Positions 42,601 through 50,536 of a stretch of 64,000 bases of DNA are shown piece after piece; position 1 is the stretch's first letter, and every line of letters begins with the position of its first letter. The DNA is from JANNSX01 sp046348995 (GTDB taxonomy: Bacteria; Pseudomonadota; Alphaproteobacteria; Rhizobiales; Hyphomicrobiaceae), in contig JAXMDB010000011.1 of the NCBI GenBank assembly GCA_046348995.1, positions 62,001 to 126,000 on the forward strand. The letters run 5' to 3'. The notes under the pieces were generated by a model. The model saw only the letters and a program-made list of their open reading frames with translations. It had not been told where the DNA came from and searched no databases. A program made the translations under genes and the position numbers.

Positions 42601-42719
42601 CGTTCTTCACGCTGGTCGTCCTGCCAGTCGTCTACCTGGTGCTGGCAACGCGCCATAAGCCGGCCGCGGATCGCGCGGACGCGGGGGCAGCGGCGAGCGC
42701 GGTTGCGTCGCCCGCGTAG
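39642..42719 (+). CDS. RND (HAE-1) family efflux pump permease
   Basis: 1025 aa, the usual AcrB/MexB length, with twelve TM helices and two large periplasmic loops. N-terminus MEMFIRRPVLAIVVNLALVL VG. The proton-relay Asp pair is in VGIVVDDAIVVIENV, and the relay Lys is in LIAKNGILIVSFANE. A duplicated porter domain is present (PVVEIQRADRPYATFYVAV; VLVTVNRERVADLGLDM). It exports hydrophobic drugs or toxic compounds by proton antiport. The adaptor gene is upstream; no outer-membrane factor gene follows, so a shared TolC/OprM-type channel is likely. Confidence 0.93.
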   Translation: MSVMEMFIRRPVLAIVVNLALVLVGLRAATQLPVQQYPRIESSSVVVTTVYVGASAEVIRGFVTTPIERAVSSITGVDYVESSSVAGVSTVTVRLKLNHSSTVALAEVGNRLDQIRSELPSEIESPVVEIQRADRPYATFYVAVTSETLTPPQLTDYLSREIQPRLSTIPDVQRVGLEGGRPQAMRIWLDTARLAAFDLSALDVQEALSRNNFVAAVGQAKGRDVQLDLLADTNLKTVDEFERLIVREDGARVVRLGDIGRVELSAEEPSANVRHNGKDAVYLSVWPLPGANEISVAHALRAAIDRLKPMLPPKTEIALAFDGTVYMENSIKEIATTFTETVAIVGLVVFLFLGSLRSAFVPLVTIPISLIGALAAMMAMGFSLNLLTLLAIVLSVGIVVDDAIVVIENVTRHMREGMGRIDAALASARQLFGPIVAMTITLATVYAPIGFLSGLTGVLFKEFVFTLATAVVVSGFVAVTLSPVMSAYAAAEGGRENAYARFVGHTIERLSAAYGRLLDVLLRAKWPVLCFGLFVCLLAAPLALYSGQELAPVEDEGFILLIVNAAPDSSLDYTAKHMDKVYAIGKALPEFEAMFEIVFPSNGFGGYLLKSWHDRKRSAHEIQPEVYGAVSAIKELQLFAVLPPPLPGAGNFDVELVLKGPGTPLQRAEYAAQLVGAAFGSGKFLFADTDLKVDLPQVLVTVNRERVADLGLDMADVGRQLAILLSGNYVNRFTMDGRAYKVIPQVDRDARLTAERMLDYKIRSARGTQVPVSAIASLEVSAAPRTLSRFQQSDSFRVFGAAAPGVTKMEALAALEAASMSILPDGYTVDYAGESRQLRQEGTTLLSSLGFALVLIYLVLVAQFGSFRDPLVVLAGSVPMALSSALVFTFLGFTTLNIYSQIGLITLVGLIAKNGILIVSFANELQLQGLSKADAIREAAMTRLRPVLMTTAATVFGHLPLVFVTGAGAEARNSIGIMLVSGMAIGTFFTLVVLPVVYLVLATRHKPAADRADAGAAASAVASPA

Positions 42720-42722
42720 AAA

Positions 42723-42748
42723 GGGCGCCGCTCGTGTGAGCGACGCCC
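42723..42748. terminator. Terminator hairpin between RND permease and BA14K-type gene
   Basis: GGGCGCCGCTC (42723-42733), loop GTGT, GAGCGACGCCC (42738-42748): a 10-bp stem with one mismatch. It lies between two convergent genes, starting 3 bp after the pump stop. On the minus strand it is followed by CCCTTTCT, a partial U-tract, so it would serve best for the minus-strand gene. Confidence 0.6.
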
Positions 42749-42775
42749 CTCGATCAGATCAGCGACGGCGTAGGC

Positions 42776-43171
42776 TTACCGCAGATACGGGCAGACATAC
42801 GTGTTGCCGTCGTAGCCGGTGTAGGTGCCCGAACCCCAGTCGAAGCTGCGATAGCGATCGGCGCAGGCGCGACGCGCGTCGTCGGTCGCCCGGCCCTCGG
42901 TGATCGCGTCGGCGATGATGCCGGCCGTGATCGCGCCGAGCACGAGGCCGCCGACGCCGACACCATTGTCGTGATGGCGATGGCGCCAGTGGCGACGGCC
43001 GTCCCGGTTGCGCCAAGCGCGGTTGCCCCGGTGACGCAGCTGCTGAACGAGAACCGTCGAGTTGCCGACGGACTTCGCCGGCGATGGCGCGTGCAGCGCG
43101 GGCGCGGCCGAAGCCGGAAGCGCCGCCGTGGCGGCAATGAGTGCGGTTGCGACGAGTGTTGTCTTGATCAT
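42776..43171 (-). CDS. BA14K-type lectin-like secreted protein
   Basis: 131 aa. Sec signal peptide IKTTLVATALIAATAALPASA (about 1-22). A basic His/Arg-rich segment (RNRDGRRHWRHRHHDNG) is followed by a glycine-rich hydrophobic stretch (GVGVGGLVLGAITAGIIADA). The C-terminal motif is CADRYRSFDWGSGTYTGYDG then NTYVCPYLR. The CxxRYRSFDxxxGTYxGxDGxxxxC pattern is that of BA14K, an immunoreactive lectin-like Brucella protein widespread in Hyphomicrobiales. Probably periplasmic or surface-associated. It follows the YciE-like gene on the same strand. Confidence 0.78.
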   Translation of the reverse strand: MIKTTLVATALIAATAALPASAAPALHAPSPAKSVGNSTVLVQQLRHRGNRAWRNRDGRRHWRHRHHDNGVGVGGLVLGAITAGIIADAITEGRATDDARRACADRYRSFDWGSGTYTGYDGNTYVCPYLR

Positions 43172-43193
43172 CTCTAGTCCTCTTCTTGTTGGC

Positions 43194-43210
43194 GGCAGGC
43201 GTTGCCTGCC
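43194..43210. terminator. Short perfect hairpin between YciE-like and BA14K-type genes
   Basis: GGCAGGC (43194-43200), loop GTT, GCCTGCC (43204-43210). It lies just after the stop of the minus-strand YciE-like gene and before the BA14K-type start. There is no U-tract, so it may be a processing or stabilising hairpin rather than a terminator. Confidence 0.35.
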
Positions 43211-43232
43211 TTGCTTGCTTACACGGGCAGGT

Positions 43233-43721
43233 CTAGGCCGCCTTCTTGTTGACGGCGGTTTCGGCGATCTGGGTCAGGAGTGCGTCGGCGTGCTTCTCCT
43301 CGGCGAGATTGGCCTCGAGAAACGAGACCGCATCCTTCTGGCCAATCTGCTTCGCCCACGCGATCAGCGTGCCGTAGCGCGTGATCTCGTAGTGCTCGAC
43401 GGCCTGCGCGGATCCGACCATGCCGGCGTCGCGCACCTCCGGATCCTCGATGTCGTCCATGTGCTCCTTGGCTTCGGCAATGATGCCTTCGATGGCATCG
43501 CACTTCTTGCCGCGGGCCGGCACCTCCATGAGCTCGAAGACCTTCTCGAGCCGGCCGACTTGCCCCTCGGTCTCTTTGCGATGGGTCTCGAGCGCAGTCC
43601 TGAGCTTGGCATCGCCGGCCTTCTTGACCATTCCGGGCAGCGCTTTGAGGATTTGCTTCTCGGCGTAGTAGATGTCCTTCAAGGTCTCGACGAATAGGTC
43701 TTCCATCGATTTGACGGGCAT
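43233..43721 (-). CDS. DUF892 (YciE/YciF-like) ferritin-like protein
   Basis: 162 aa four-helix bundle. Opening MEDLFVETLKDIYYAEKQIL KAL and the later VEHYEITRYGTLIAWA and EANLAEEKHADALL carry the Glu/His positions of the DUF892 family. Members are stress-induced, diiron-like proteins that form dimers. It is upstream of the BA14K-type gene and divergent from a 24-codon membrane-peptide gene, in what looks like a general-stress group. Confidence 0.87.
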   Translation of the reverse strand: MPVKSMEDLFVETLKDIYYAEKQILKALPGMVKKAGDAKLRTALETHRKETEGQVGRLEKVFELMEVPARGKKCDAIEGIIAEAKEHMDDIEDPEVRDAGMVGSAQAVEHYEITRYGTLIAWAKQIGQKDAVSFLEANLAEEKHADALLTQIAETAVNKKAA

Positions 43722-43864
43722 GTCTGATGTCTCCGATATGACGGCGATCGGTTGTGGATGACCGGTGAACGTCGCGTTTCGGCGATCAGTTCCAGCCGAG
43801 CTCGGAACCTTATGAATCCGCGGGGCGTTGCGGTCTGTGTCATTCGGGTTACCGAGTTAAGGCC

Positions 43865-43939
43865 ATGGACAGCATCATCTATCTCGTCGGTCTGATCGTC
43901 ATCGTGATGTTCATCTTGGGCCTGCTCGGGCTCCGGTAG
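43865..43939 (+). CDS. 24-residue single-TM small protein
   Basis: MDSIIYLVGLIVIVMFILGL LGLR, ATG to TAG. It is almost entirely one hydrophobic helix with a C-terminal Arg, preceded by GGC/TTAAGGCC-like sequence (TTAAGG 43856-43861) that could be a ribosome site. Short peptides of this MD.IIY.VGLIV..LG.R pattern are common in Hyphomicrobiales genomes, as far as I recall. It lies 19 bp upstream of a multi-pass membrane protein gene on the same strand and may be co-expressed with it. Confidence 0.55.
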   Translation: MDSIIYLVGLIVIVMFILGLLGLR

Positions 43940-43958
43940 CTCAAGCGGTTGGTGTGTC

Positions 43959-44882
43959 ATGTCCGATGTCGACGTCGCTCGCGTGTCTCCCGCAATCGCG
44001 GTTTCGCGGCCTGCCTATGTGGAGTGGGGACCGGTTCTCGCCGGCGCATTCCTCGCGGCCGCACTGTCCTTCGTGCTGCTGACTTTCCTCACCGCGATCG
44101 GGTTCACCGCCGTCTCGCCATGGCCGAGCGAGGGGATGTCGCCGCGCGTGGCGGCGTCGCTCGCGGCGTTCTTTCTGTTGCTTCAGCAGATCGCGTCCTT
44201 CATGGCCGGCGGCTACGTCGCCGGCCGCATGCGGGCACGCTGGGGCGAAGGCGATCATGATGAGGCCCGCTTTCGCGACGGCTTGCACGGCGGCTTGGTC
44301 TGGGCGATCGGCGTCGTCATTGGAGCCGCGCTGATTTTCTCGACCGCCAGCATGACGGTGCGCACCGGTGTCGCGGCTATTGGGGCTGGCGCCGCGGTGA
44401 CGTCCGACCCGATGGACATCGTGCTCGATACTCTACTCAGGCCAGCGAGCGCATCGGCCGCCGAGACAGCGGCAGCGACGCCCGCCGCATCCGAAGGCGA
44501 GGCCACCACGGCGGCGGCTACACCCCGACAGACGGCGGACACCGCTCGCGCCGAGATGAGCCGGATCCTCGCCAAGGCCGTGACCTCGGGCGGCTTGTCC
44601 GAGGCGGATCGCCCCTACCTTGCAAGCCTCGTCGCCGCGCGCACAGGATTGCCGCAGGCGGAGGCCGAGAAGCGCGTCGACCAGGCCGTGACGTCGGCGC
44701 GAGAGGCGGCCGATACCGCGCGAAAGGGCGCTGCCTTGCTCGGCTTCATCACGGCGGCATCGCTGATCCTGTCGCTCGGCGCCGCGTGGTGGGCCGCGAC
44801 GCGTGGCGGACATCATCGCGACACCGAGGTGCCGGCGCGCTTCGTGATGGGTACGATGCGACGGCCGCTCAACCCCACATAA
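43959..44882 (+). CDS. Multi-pass membrane protein of unknown function
   Basis: 307 aa. TM segments at about 24-50, 66-90, 108-130 and 246-268. The first part includes YVEWGPVLAGAFLAAALSFV LL and QIASFMAGGYVAGRM, a layout also seen in YrzE/TIGR04086-type proteins. Between TM3 and the last TM is an Ala/Thr-rich, probably disordered stretch (about 160-200) and a charged helical region with AEAEKRVDQAVTSAREAADT. The C-terminus is cytoplasmic and basic. I cannot assign a function. It may be stress-related, given the DUF892 and BA14K-type neighbours. Confidence 0.6.
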   Translation: MSDVDVARVSPAIAVSRPAYVEWGPVLAGAFLAAALSFVLLTFLTAIGFTAVSPWPSEGMSPRVAASLAAFFLLLQQIASFMAGGYVAGRMRARWGEGDHDEARFRDGLHGGLVWAIGVVIGAALIFSTASMTVRTGVAAIGAGAAVTSDPMDIVLDTLLRPASASAAETAAATPAASEGEATTAAATPRQTADTARAEMSRILAKAVTSGGLSEADRPYLASLVAARTGLPQAEAEKRVDQAVTSAREAADTARKGAALLGFITAASLILSLGAAWWAATRGGHHRDTEVPARFVMGTMRRPLNPT

Positions 44883-44933
44883 GCCGTGCGACTTGCTCGG
44901 AGAGATCGAGGCCTCGGCGGGCCTCGATTGCTT

Positions 44934-45455
44934 TTACGCCACCGGCAGACGCCGCGGCGACATAAAGAGGCGCAGGATGCCGGTCTTGGGCGTCGCCTCG
45001 GCCCAGCGCGTGGCAGTGAAGTTGAGAACCGCCAATCCTGCGGTCGGAAACTTGGTCCGGATCGCCTCGAGGTCGCTTCGGCGTCCGGCTCCCGCAAGCT
45101 CGAGCGCCAACTCCTGCACACCGGGATTGTGGCCGATCACCATGACGCGCTTGTGCGAACCCGCCCTGGCGAGGATCACGGCACGGATCTCCTCGGGCTC
45201 GGCGAGGTAGAGATCCTCGGTGAAGATGATCTCCGGCGCGGTCATGAGCTCAGCCCGAGCGAGATCGAGCGTTTCTCGCGTCCGTTTGGCGCTCGAGCAG
45301 AGGATGAGATCGGGCTCCATGTCGTGGGCGGCGATGAACCGGCCCATCAGCGGCGCCGCCTCGCGGCCACGCGGGGCGAGCGGGCGGTCGATGTCCCGGA
45401 GCCCCGGTCTATCGGAGCCGGCCTTGGCGTGGCGAAGGATCAGAAGCGTCAGCAT
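44934..45455 (-). CDS. sixA: SixA-type phosphohistidine phosphatase (histidine phosphatase superfamily)
   Basis: 173 aa. The catalytic RHAK motif with His9 (LLILRHAKAG), the second Arg in CSSAKRTRETLDL and the second His in VIGHNPGVQELALEL mark the branch-2-like SixA family. SixA removes phosphate from phosphohistidine on HPt or PTS domains. No N-terminal extension. It is 47 bp downstream of trpE on the same strand. The TrpE linkage is probably positional only. Confidence 0.85.
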   Translation of the reverse strand: MLTLLILRHAKAGSDRPGLRDIDRPLAPRGREAAPLMGRFIAAHDMEPDLILCSSAKRTRETLDLARAELMTAPEIIFTEDLYLAEPEEIRAVILARAGSHKRVMVIGHNPGVQELALELAGAGRRSDLEAIRTKFPTAGLAVLNFTATRWAEATPKTGILRLFMSPRRLPVA

Positions 45456-45502
45456 GCGGGAAGATTAAGGGGCCGCGGACCGCTCCGCAATTGCCCCTGT
45501 GA

Positions 45503-47047
45503 TCAGCCGCGACGCGAGCCCCGCTGGGAGAAGCGGATCGCTTCCTCGGCGGCGCGGAAGAGGGCGGCAGCCTTGTTCTGGCACTCGCCCTGCTCCATGT
45601 CGGGCGCGCTGTCGGCGACGATGCCGGCGCCCGCTTGGACGTGCATGACGCCGTCCTTCACGACGGCCGTTCTGAGCACGATGCAGGTGTCCATCTCGCC
45701 GTCGGCCGAGAAATAGCCGACGCAGCCGGCATAGGGGCCGCGCTTGTCCGTCTCGAGCTCGTCGATGATCTGCATGGCGCGAACCTTCGGCGCGCCGGAA
45801 ACGGTGCCGGCCGGAAAGCCCGCCATCAGGGCGTCGATGGCGTCGTGCCGCTCGCGGTCGAGCTTGCCCGTCACGTTCGAGACGATGTGCATGACGTGGC
45901 TGTAGTATTCGAGGAAGAAGCTGTCGGTGACCTTGACCGAGCCGATCTGGGCGACGCGGCCGACGTCGTTGCGGCCGAGATCGAGCAGCATCAGATGCTC
46001 GGCCCGCTCCTTCGCATCGCCCAACAATTCAGCCGAGAGCTCGCGATCCTCGGCCGGTGTCTTGCCGCGCGGCCGCGTGCCTGCGATCGGCCGGATCGTC
46101 ACCTCGTCGTCGCGGACACGCACCAGGATTTCCGGGCTCGAGCCGACGATGGCGAATTGGCCGAAGTCGAGATGGTACAGGAACGGCGAGGGGTTCAGGC
46201 GACGCAGCGCCCGATAGAGCGCGAACGGCGGCAGCGTGAAGGGAACCGAGAAGCGCTGCGAGAGCACGACCTGGAAGATGTCGCCGGCGCCGATGTAGTC
46301 TTTGGCCTTGCGCACCATGTCCATGTAGTGGGCGGCGGGCGTATTCGACTTGGGGAGCGCGGGTTGGCTCGTCGACGGCTCGGCGCCGGTGCCGTGCGGC
46401 AGCTCGCCTTCCAGCCGCTCGACGGCTTCGGCCAAGCGCGCGGATGCCGCGGCATAGGCCTCGCGGGCGGGAATGCCGGGCTTCGGGAAAATCGTGGTGA
46501 CGACCGTCATCTGGTCGCGCACGGCGTCGAAGATCAGGATGATGGTCGGGCGGATCAGGATGCTGTCGGGCACGCCCAGCACGTCGGTCTTCTCGGCGGG
46601 AAGTCGCTCGATCAGCCGCACCGTGTCGTAGCCCATGTAGCCGAACACGCCAGCCGCCATCGGCGGCAGCTCCTCAGGCAACGCGATCCGGCTTTCGGCG
46701 AGCAGCGCCCGCAAGGCCTCGAGCGTGCCGCCCGGCATCGGCTCGAAGCGATCGGCGTGGGTGAGGGCGACGCGGTTGATCTCGGCCTTGTCGCCATGCG
46801 CGCGCCAGATCACGTCGGGCGCCGTGCCGATGATCGAGTAGCGGCCACGTACGGCGCCGCCCTCGACGGATTCGAGCAGGAAGCTCATCGGCCGCTCGCG
46901 GCAGAGCTTGAGCTTGGCCGAGACCGGCGTTTCGAGATCCGCGACGAGATGCGTCCAGGCGACCTGCGGCTCGCCCGCCGCATAGCGCTTGTCGAATTGG
47001 GAGAAGTCCGGCGCCACCGCCAGCGAGGTCCTCGATCCGCCGCTCAT
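45503..47047 (-). CDS. trpE: Anthranilate synthase component I
   Basis: 514 aa. Converts chorismate plus ammonia (from TrpG) to anthranilate. The tryptophan feedback site is near PMSFLLESVEGG. Catalytic chorismate-binding blocks are IRPIAGTRPRGKT, EHLMLLDLGRNDVGRVA, VMHIVSNVTGKL, FPAGTVSGAPKVRAMQII and VQAGAGIVADS. It is a stand-alone TrpE, not a TrpEG fusion. The ATG at 47047 has GGAG 10 nt upstream. It follows ppiD after 19 bp, with no room for a trp leader peptide/attenuator. Confidence 0.95.
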   Translation of the reverse strand: MSGGSRTSLAVAPDFSQFDKRYAAGEPQVAWTHLVADLETPVSAKLKLCRERPMSFLLESVEGGAVRGRYSIIGTAPDVIWRAHGDKAEINRVALTHADRFEPMPGGTLEALRALLAESRIALPEELPPMAAGVFGYMGYDTVRLIERLPAEKTDVLGVPDSILIRPTIILIFDAVRDQMTVVTTIFPKPGIPAREAYAAASARLAEAVERLEGELPHGTGAEPSTSQPALPKSNTPAAHYMDMVRKAKDYIGAGDIFQVVLSQRFSVPFTLPPFALYRALRRLNPSPFLYHLDFGQFAIVGSSPEILVRVRDDEVTIRPIAGTRPRGKTPAEDRELSAELLGDAKERAEHLMLLDLGRNDVGRVAQIGSVKVTDSFFLEYYSHVMHIVSNVTGKLDRERHDAIDALMAGFPAGTVSGAPKVRAMQIIDELETDKRGPYAGCVGYFSADGEMDTCIVLRTAVVKDGVMHVQAGAGIVADSAPDMEQGECQNKAAALFRAAEEAIRFSQRGSRRG

Positions 47048-47066
47048 GGGGCCCAAGCTCCGGCTG

Positions 47067-48944
47067 CTATTCTTTCGTGCCGTAGAGGCGATTGTAGAGG
47101 TCCTGATTGATGGTCAGGCCGTATTGCGTGCGCAGACCCGCCACGTACTCGCTCGCCACGTCGGTCGACCTCAACTGTGCGAGTTTTGCCGCGAGATTCT
47201 TGCGCGTTTCTTCCGTCAGCGCCTCCGGCGCCACGATGTCCTTCAAACGGAAGATCAGCCGCGTCGTGCCTTCGGTCCCGGGCGTCCAGGAGGCTGAGCC
47301 CTTGGCGAGCGAGAAGGCGAGCGGCAGCGCCGTCTCCGGCAGATCGGGCGAACCGCTCGTGCGCGTCAGCGGCTCGCTCGTTTTCACTGTGGCAGCGACC
47401 TCGGTCGCGAGCTTGGCCAGATCCTCGCCCGCGTTGGCGCGCTTCACGAGATCCTCGGCCTTGGCCGACAGCGCCTTGGCCTTCTCGGCGGCGATGTAGG
47501 CTTCCGTGAGCTTGGGCTTCACCTCGTCGAGCGCCCGCTCGCGCGGTGCGATGACCTCGAGCACGTCGACCCAGACGTAGCCGCCCTGCGCGCGCTCGAG
47601 GGGCTCCGTCTCGACGCCGACATCGGCGTCGAAAACGGTCTTCAAGAGGTTCGCCGCGATAGCGGCGGCCGGAACCGTCTTTCCATCGGCGTCGGTGCCC
47701 GCCAGCGAGACGCCCGGCACCTCGGTGTATTTGAGACCGACGACTGCGGCCGCATCCTTGAGCGTGCTGCCCTTGGCGCGCTCGTCCTCGACCTTGTCGT
47801 AGAGGTCCTGCAGCGCGGCATTCGCCTTGTCGAGCGCCAAGCGATCCTTGATCTCGTCCTTGACGTCGGCGAGCGTCTTCTTGATCGCGGGCTCGATTTC
47901 CTTCACCCGTACGATCGAGACGCTGAGCGCACCCTCGATAACGGCGCTGTTGGTATCCTTGGCGAGCGAGAAGGCCGCGTCGGCGACGGCTTGATCGACG
48001 AGCTGATCCTTCGTGACCGTGCCTCGATCGACGTCGGTATCGCTGCGGCCGGCGGCTTTCGCGACATCGAGGAAGTCCTTGCCCGCGGCAAGCTCGGCGA
48101 GAGCCTTTTCCGCGGCAGGCTTGTCCGGGAACACGATTTGCAGGATGCGCCGCTTCTCGGGCGTGTCGAAGGACGCCTCGTGCGACTTGTAGTAGGTCTC
48201 GATCTCGGCATCGGGAACGGTGAAGCCGGACTTGAGAGCTTGCGGATCCGCCTCGAGCAGGCCGATGCGGCGGAGCTCCGGCACCGTGTAGTCCTTCTTG
48301 CGCCGATCGTAGAACGCTTTGAGCGCGGCCTCGTCGGGAGCCGCGGGCTCCGCCACCTGCTTCTCGTCCAGCACGAAGAAGTCGAGCACGCGCTTCTCGT
48401 TCTGGTAGCGGTTGACGGCGTCGAGCATCACCTGCGGCGTCGTCGTCTCGCCGGCGAGCCCGCTCAAGGCCTGCTCGCGCAGCGCCTGCCGGCGCTCGGT
48501 CTCGAGGAAGCCTTGCTCGCTCAGGCCGTTGTTGGCGAGCACCTCTTGAAACTTCGCCGGATCGAATTTCCCAGAGAAGCCCTTGAAGGCTTCCGACGAC
48601 TGGATGCGCGCGAGCAGCGCATCATGCGAGATGCCGAGGCCCAGATCGTGGATATGCGTGTCGATGAGGAGACCGGCGAACACGCGCTGGTCGAGGCCGA
48701 GCGCGCGGCCCTCCTGCGGCGTGATCTGGCGCCGCACGCTTTCGCTCAGCGCATTGAGCTCGCGAGTGAACAGCGATTCATAGGACTGGGGTGTCAGCGT
48801 CGTGCTGCCGACCGTTGCGAGCGTATTGCCGCCGAAGCCGCGGAACACGTCGGCGATGCCCCAGAAGGCGAAGGAGATGACCAGGATGCCGAACAGGATC
48901 TTGGCGACCCAGCTTCCGGCGCCTTTGCGCAGTGCTTCAAGCAT
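47067..48944 (-). CDS. ppiD: SurA/PpiD-type peptidyl-prolyl isomerase, membrane-anchored
   Basis: 625 aa. N-terminal cytoplasmic stub, one TM (about 14-34; KILFGILVISFAFWGIADVF) and a long periplasmic chaperone region. The SurA-N-like part (40-170) includes LDQRVFAGLLIDTHIHDLGL. A degenerate parvulin domain lies at about 250-355 (RRILQIVFPDKPAAEKALAE, GRSDTDVDRGTVTKDQLVD). A C-terminal helical part reaches NRLYGTKE. It assists folding of exported proteins at the inner membrane. It is divergent from tpiA, and upstream of and probably co-transcribed with trpE, an arrangement recurring in alphaproteobacteria. Confidence 0.9.
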   Translation of the reverse strand: MLEALRKGAGSWVAKILFGILVISFAFWGIADVFRGFGGNTLATVGSTTLTPQSYESLFTRELNALSESVRRQITPQEGRALGLDQRVFAGLLIDTHIHDLGLGISHDALLARIQSSEAFKGFSGKFDPAKFQEVLANNGLSEQGFLETERRQALREQALSGLAGETTTPQVMLDAVNRYQNEKRVLDFFVLDEKQVAEPAAPDEAALKAFYDRRKKDYTVPELRRIGLLEADPQALKSGFTVPDAEIETYYKSHEASFDTPEKRRILQIVFPDKPAAEKALAELAAGKDFLDVAKAAGRSDTDVDRGTVTKDQLVDQAVADAAFSLAKDTNSAVIEGALSVSIVRVKEIEPAIKKTLADVKDEIKDRLALDKANAALQDLYDKVEDERAKGSTLKDAAAVVGLKYTEVPGVSLAGTDADGKTVPAAAIAANLLKTVFDADVGVETEPLERAQGGYVWVDVLEVIAPRERALDEVKPKLTEAYIAAEKAKALSAKAEDLVKRANAGEDLAKLATEVAATVKTSEPLTRTSGSPDLPETALPLAFSLAKGSASWTPGTEGTTRLIFRLKDIVAPEALTEETRKNLAAKLAQLRSTDVASEYVAGLRTQYGLTINQDLYNRLYGTKE

Positions 48945-49074
48945 GATGTTGTTGTGCCGATGCCGATCGCGTAGAGAGCAGGGGAAGGCGCCCGAAACGG
49001 GTGCCGATCGAATGCGGGTGCATCATAGGTAGACCGGCCCGGCGCTGCAAGCCGGGGCGAGGGGAGACGGGGCA

Positions 49075-49812
49075 ATGGCGAAGCGGCAGCCGATCGTGGC
49101 TGGGAATTGGAAGATGAACGGGCTCGCGGCCGCGCTCGGCGAGGCGAAGGCGGTGGCGGCAGGCCTCAAATCCGGTGGTCCCGAGGTGCTGATCTGCCCG
49201 CCGGCGACCCTGATCCGGCCGCTCGCCGACGCGGTGTCGGGAACCCCCGTCGGGGTCGGCGGCCAGGATTGCCATGCCAAGGCGAGCGGCGCCCACACCG
49301 GCGACATTTCCGCCGAGATGCTGAAGGACGCCGGCGCCCGCGCCGTCATCGTCGGCCATTCCGAGCGGCGCAGCGACCACGGCGAGCGCGACCGGGACGT
49401 CAAGGCGAAGGCCGAGGCGGCGCTGAGGGCCGGGCTCACCGCGATCGTCTGCATCGGCGAGACCTTGGGGCAGCGGCAGGCCGGATTGGTGCTCGAGGTG
49501 TGCGCGCGCCAGCTTTCAGGCTCCCGGCCCGAGGGGGCGACCGCCGGCAATCTCGTCGTCGCCTACGAGCCGGTCTGGGCCATCGGCACGGGGCTGACGC
49601 CCAGTGCCGCCGATATCGCCGAGATGCATGCGCGGCTAAGAGCGGAGCTGAAAGTCGCCGGGCTCGATGGCGTCCGCATCCTCTACGGCGGCTCGGTCAA
49701 GGCCGCCAACGCGCGCGAGATCCTGACGATCGAGAATGTCGACGGCGCGCTCGTCGGCGGCGCAAGCCTCAAGGCTGCCGATTTCCTGGGCATCATCCAC
49801 GCCTACGGATGA
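49075..49812 (+). CDS. tpiA: Triosephosphate isomerase
   Basis: 245 aa TIM barrel interconverting DHAP and glyceraldehyde-3-phosphate. Active-site residues are visible: Asn/Lys in GNWKMNG, His in VIVGHSERR, the Glu base in VAYEPVWAIGTG and the phosphate-gripping ILYGGSVK. ATG at 49075 with GGGGCA upstream. It is divergent from ppiD and convergent with the response-regulator gene. Confidence 0.95.
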   Translation: MAKRQPIVAGNWKMNGLAAALGEAKAVAAGLKSGGPEVLICPPATLIRPLADAVSGTPVGVGGQDCHAKASGAHTGDISAEMLKDAGARAVIVGHSERRSDHGERDRDVKAKAEAALRAGLTAIVCIGETLGQRQAGLVLEVCARQLSGSRPEGATAGNLVVAYEPVWAIGTGLTPSAADIAEMHARLRAELKVAGLDGVRILYGGSVKAANAREILTIENVDGALVGGASLKAADFLGIIHAYG

Positions 49813-49842
49813 ACCGCCGGGGCACGGCGTCGGCGAATTCGC

Positions 49843-50466
49843 CTACGTCGTCCGCGGTCGCTCACCGCTGGCAATCGCCAAGCGCAGCAGGTCGGCGAAG
49901 CTCGTGACGCCGAGCCGCTTCATCATGTTGGCGCGGTGCGTCTCGACGGTCCGCTCGGCGATTTGCATGTCGTGGGCGACCTGCTTGTTGCGCTGACCCT
50001 TGAGCAAGCGCTCGAGCACCTCCGCCTCGCGGGGCGAGACCTTGCTCCAGACATCGACGACAGCCGACGGCCGGACGCCCGCCTCCCCGCGTTGGCGCCC
50101 GCTGACACGCTTGACCACCTCGACGAGCTCTTCCGGATCGACGGGTTTCTCGAGAAAGTCGGCCGCGCCGGCCTTGATCGCCTTGACGGCCGAGCGAACG
50201 TCGCCGCGGCCCGAGACCATGATGACGGGAATGTCGCTGCGCGCGCTCGCCAGGCGTTTCAACACCTCGAGGCCGCCCATGCCGGGCATGCGCAAGTCGA
50301 GGATGACGAGAGTGGCGTCGAGGGTTGCGAGCGCGGCGAGAAACGCCTCGCAGTCGCTGGTCACCTGGACCTCGTAGCCGGAGGTGGTGAGGATCGACTG
50401 CAGCTGTTTGGCATCCGCTGGATCGTCGTCGACGATCTGGATGCGCTTGTTTGTCGTGGTCGCCAT
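49843..50466 (-). CDS. FixJ/NarL-type response regulator (REC + LuxR HTH)
   Basis: 207 aa. REC domain (8-125): acidic pocket IQIVDDDP, phosphoacceptor Asp57 in LVILDLRMPGMGG, Ser/Thr in VIMVSGRGD and Lys in DFLEKPVDPEE, as in FixJ/NtrC-type receivers. The LuxR-type HTH (about 145-205) has SPREAEVLERLLKGQRNKQV and ERTVETHRANMMKRLG. The start at ATG 50466 fits the usual N-terminus. It is the last of five minus-strand genes with the kinase and small GTPase, and is probably phosphorylated by that kinase. A 70-bp gap separates it from the kinase gene. Confidence 0.9.
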   Translation of the reverse strand: MATTTNKRIQIVDDDPADAKQLQSILTTSGYEVQVTSDCEAFLAALATLDATLVILDLRMPGMGGLEVLKRLASARSDIPVIMVSGRGDVRSAVKAIKAGAADFLEKPVDPEELVEVVKRVSGRQRGEAGVRPSAVVDVWSKVSPREAEVLERLLKGQRNKQVAHDMQIAERTVETHRANMMKRLGVTSFADLLRLAIASGERPRTT

Positions 50467-50536
50467 TGGTCGCCGTTGTTTCAACTCTCTAAGGAAGCAC
50501 TTGCAGGCATGACGTGTCCAGCCCGCCCCGGCCCGA

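Noticed and set aside
47048..47066. trp leader peptide and attenuator before trpE
   Set aside because: The gap to ppiD is only 19 bp, with no room for a leader with Trp codons.
45635..47110. 491-codon plus-strand frame opposite trpE
   Set aside because: Composition bias only; TrpE motifs are on the minus strand.
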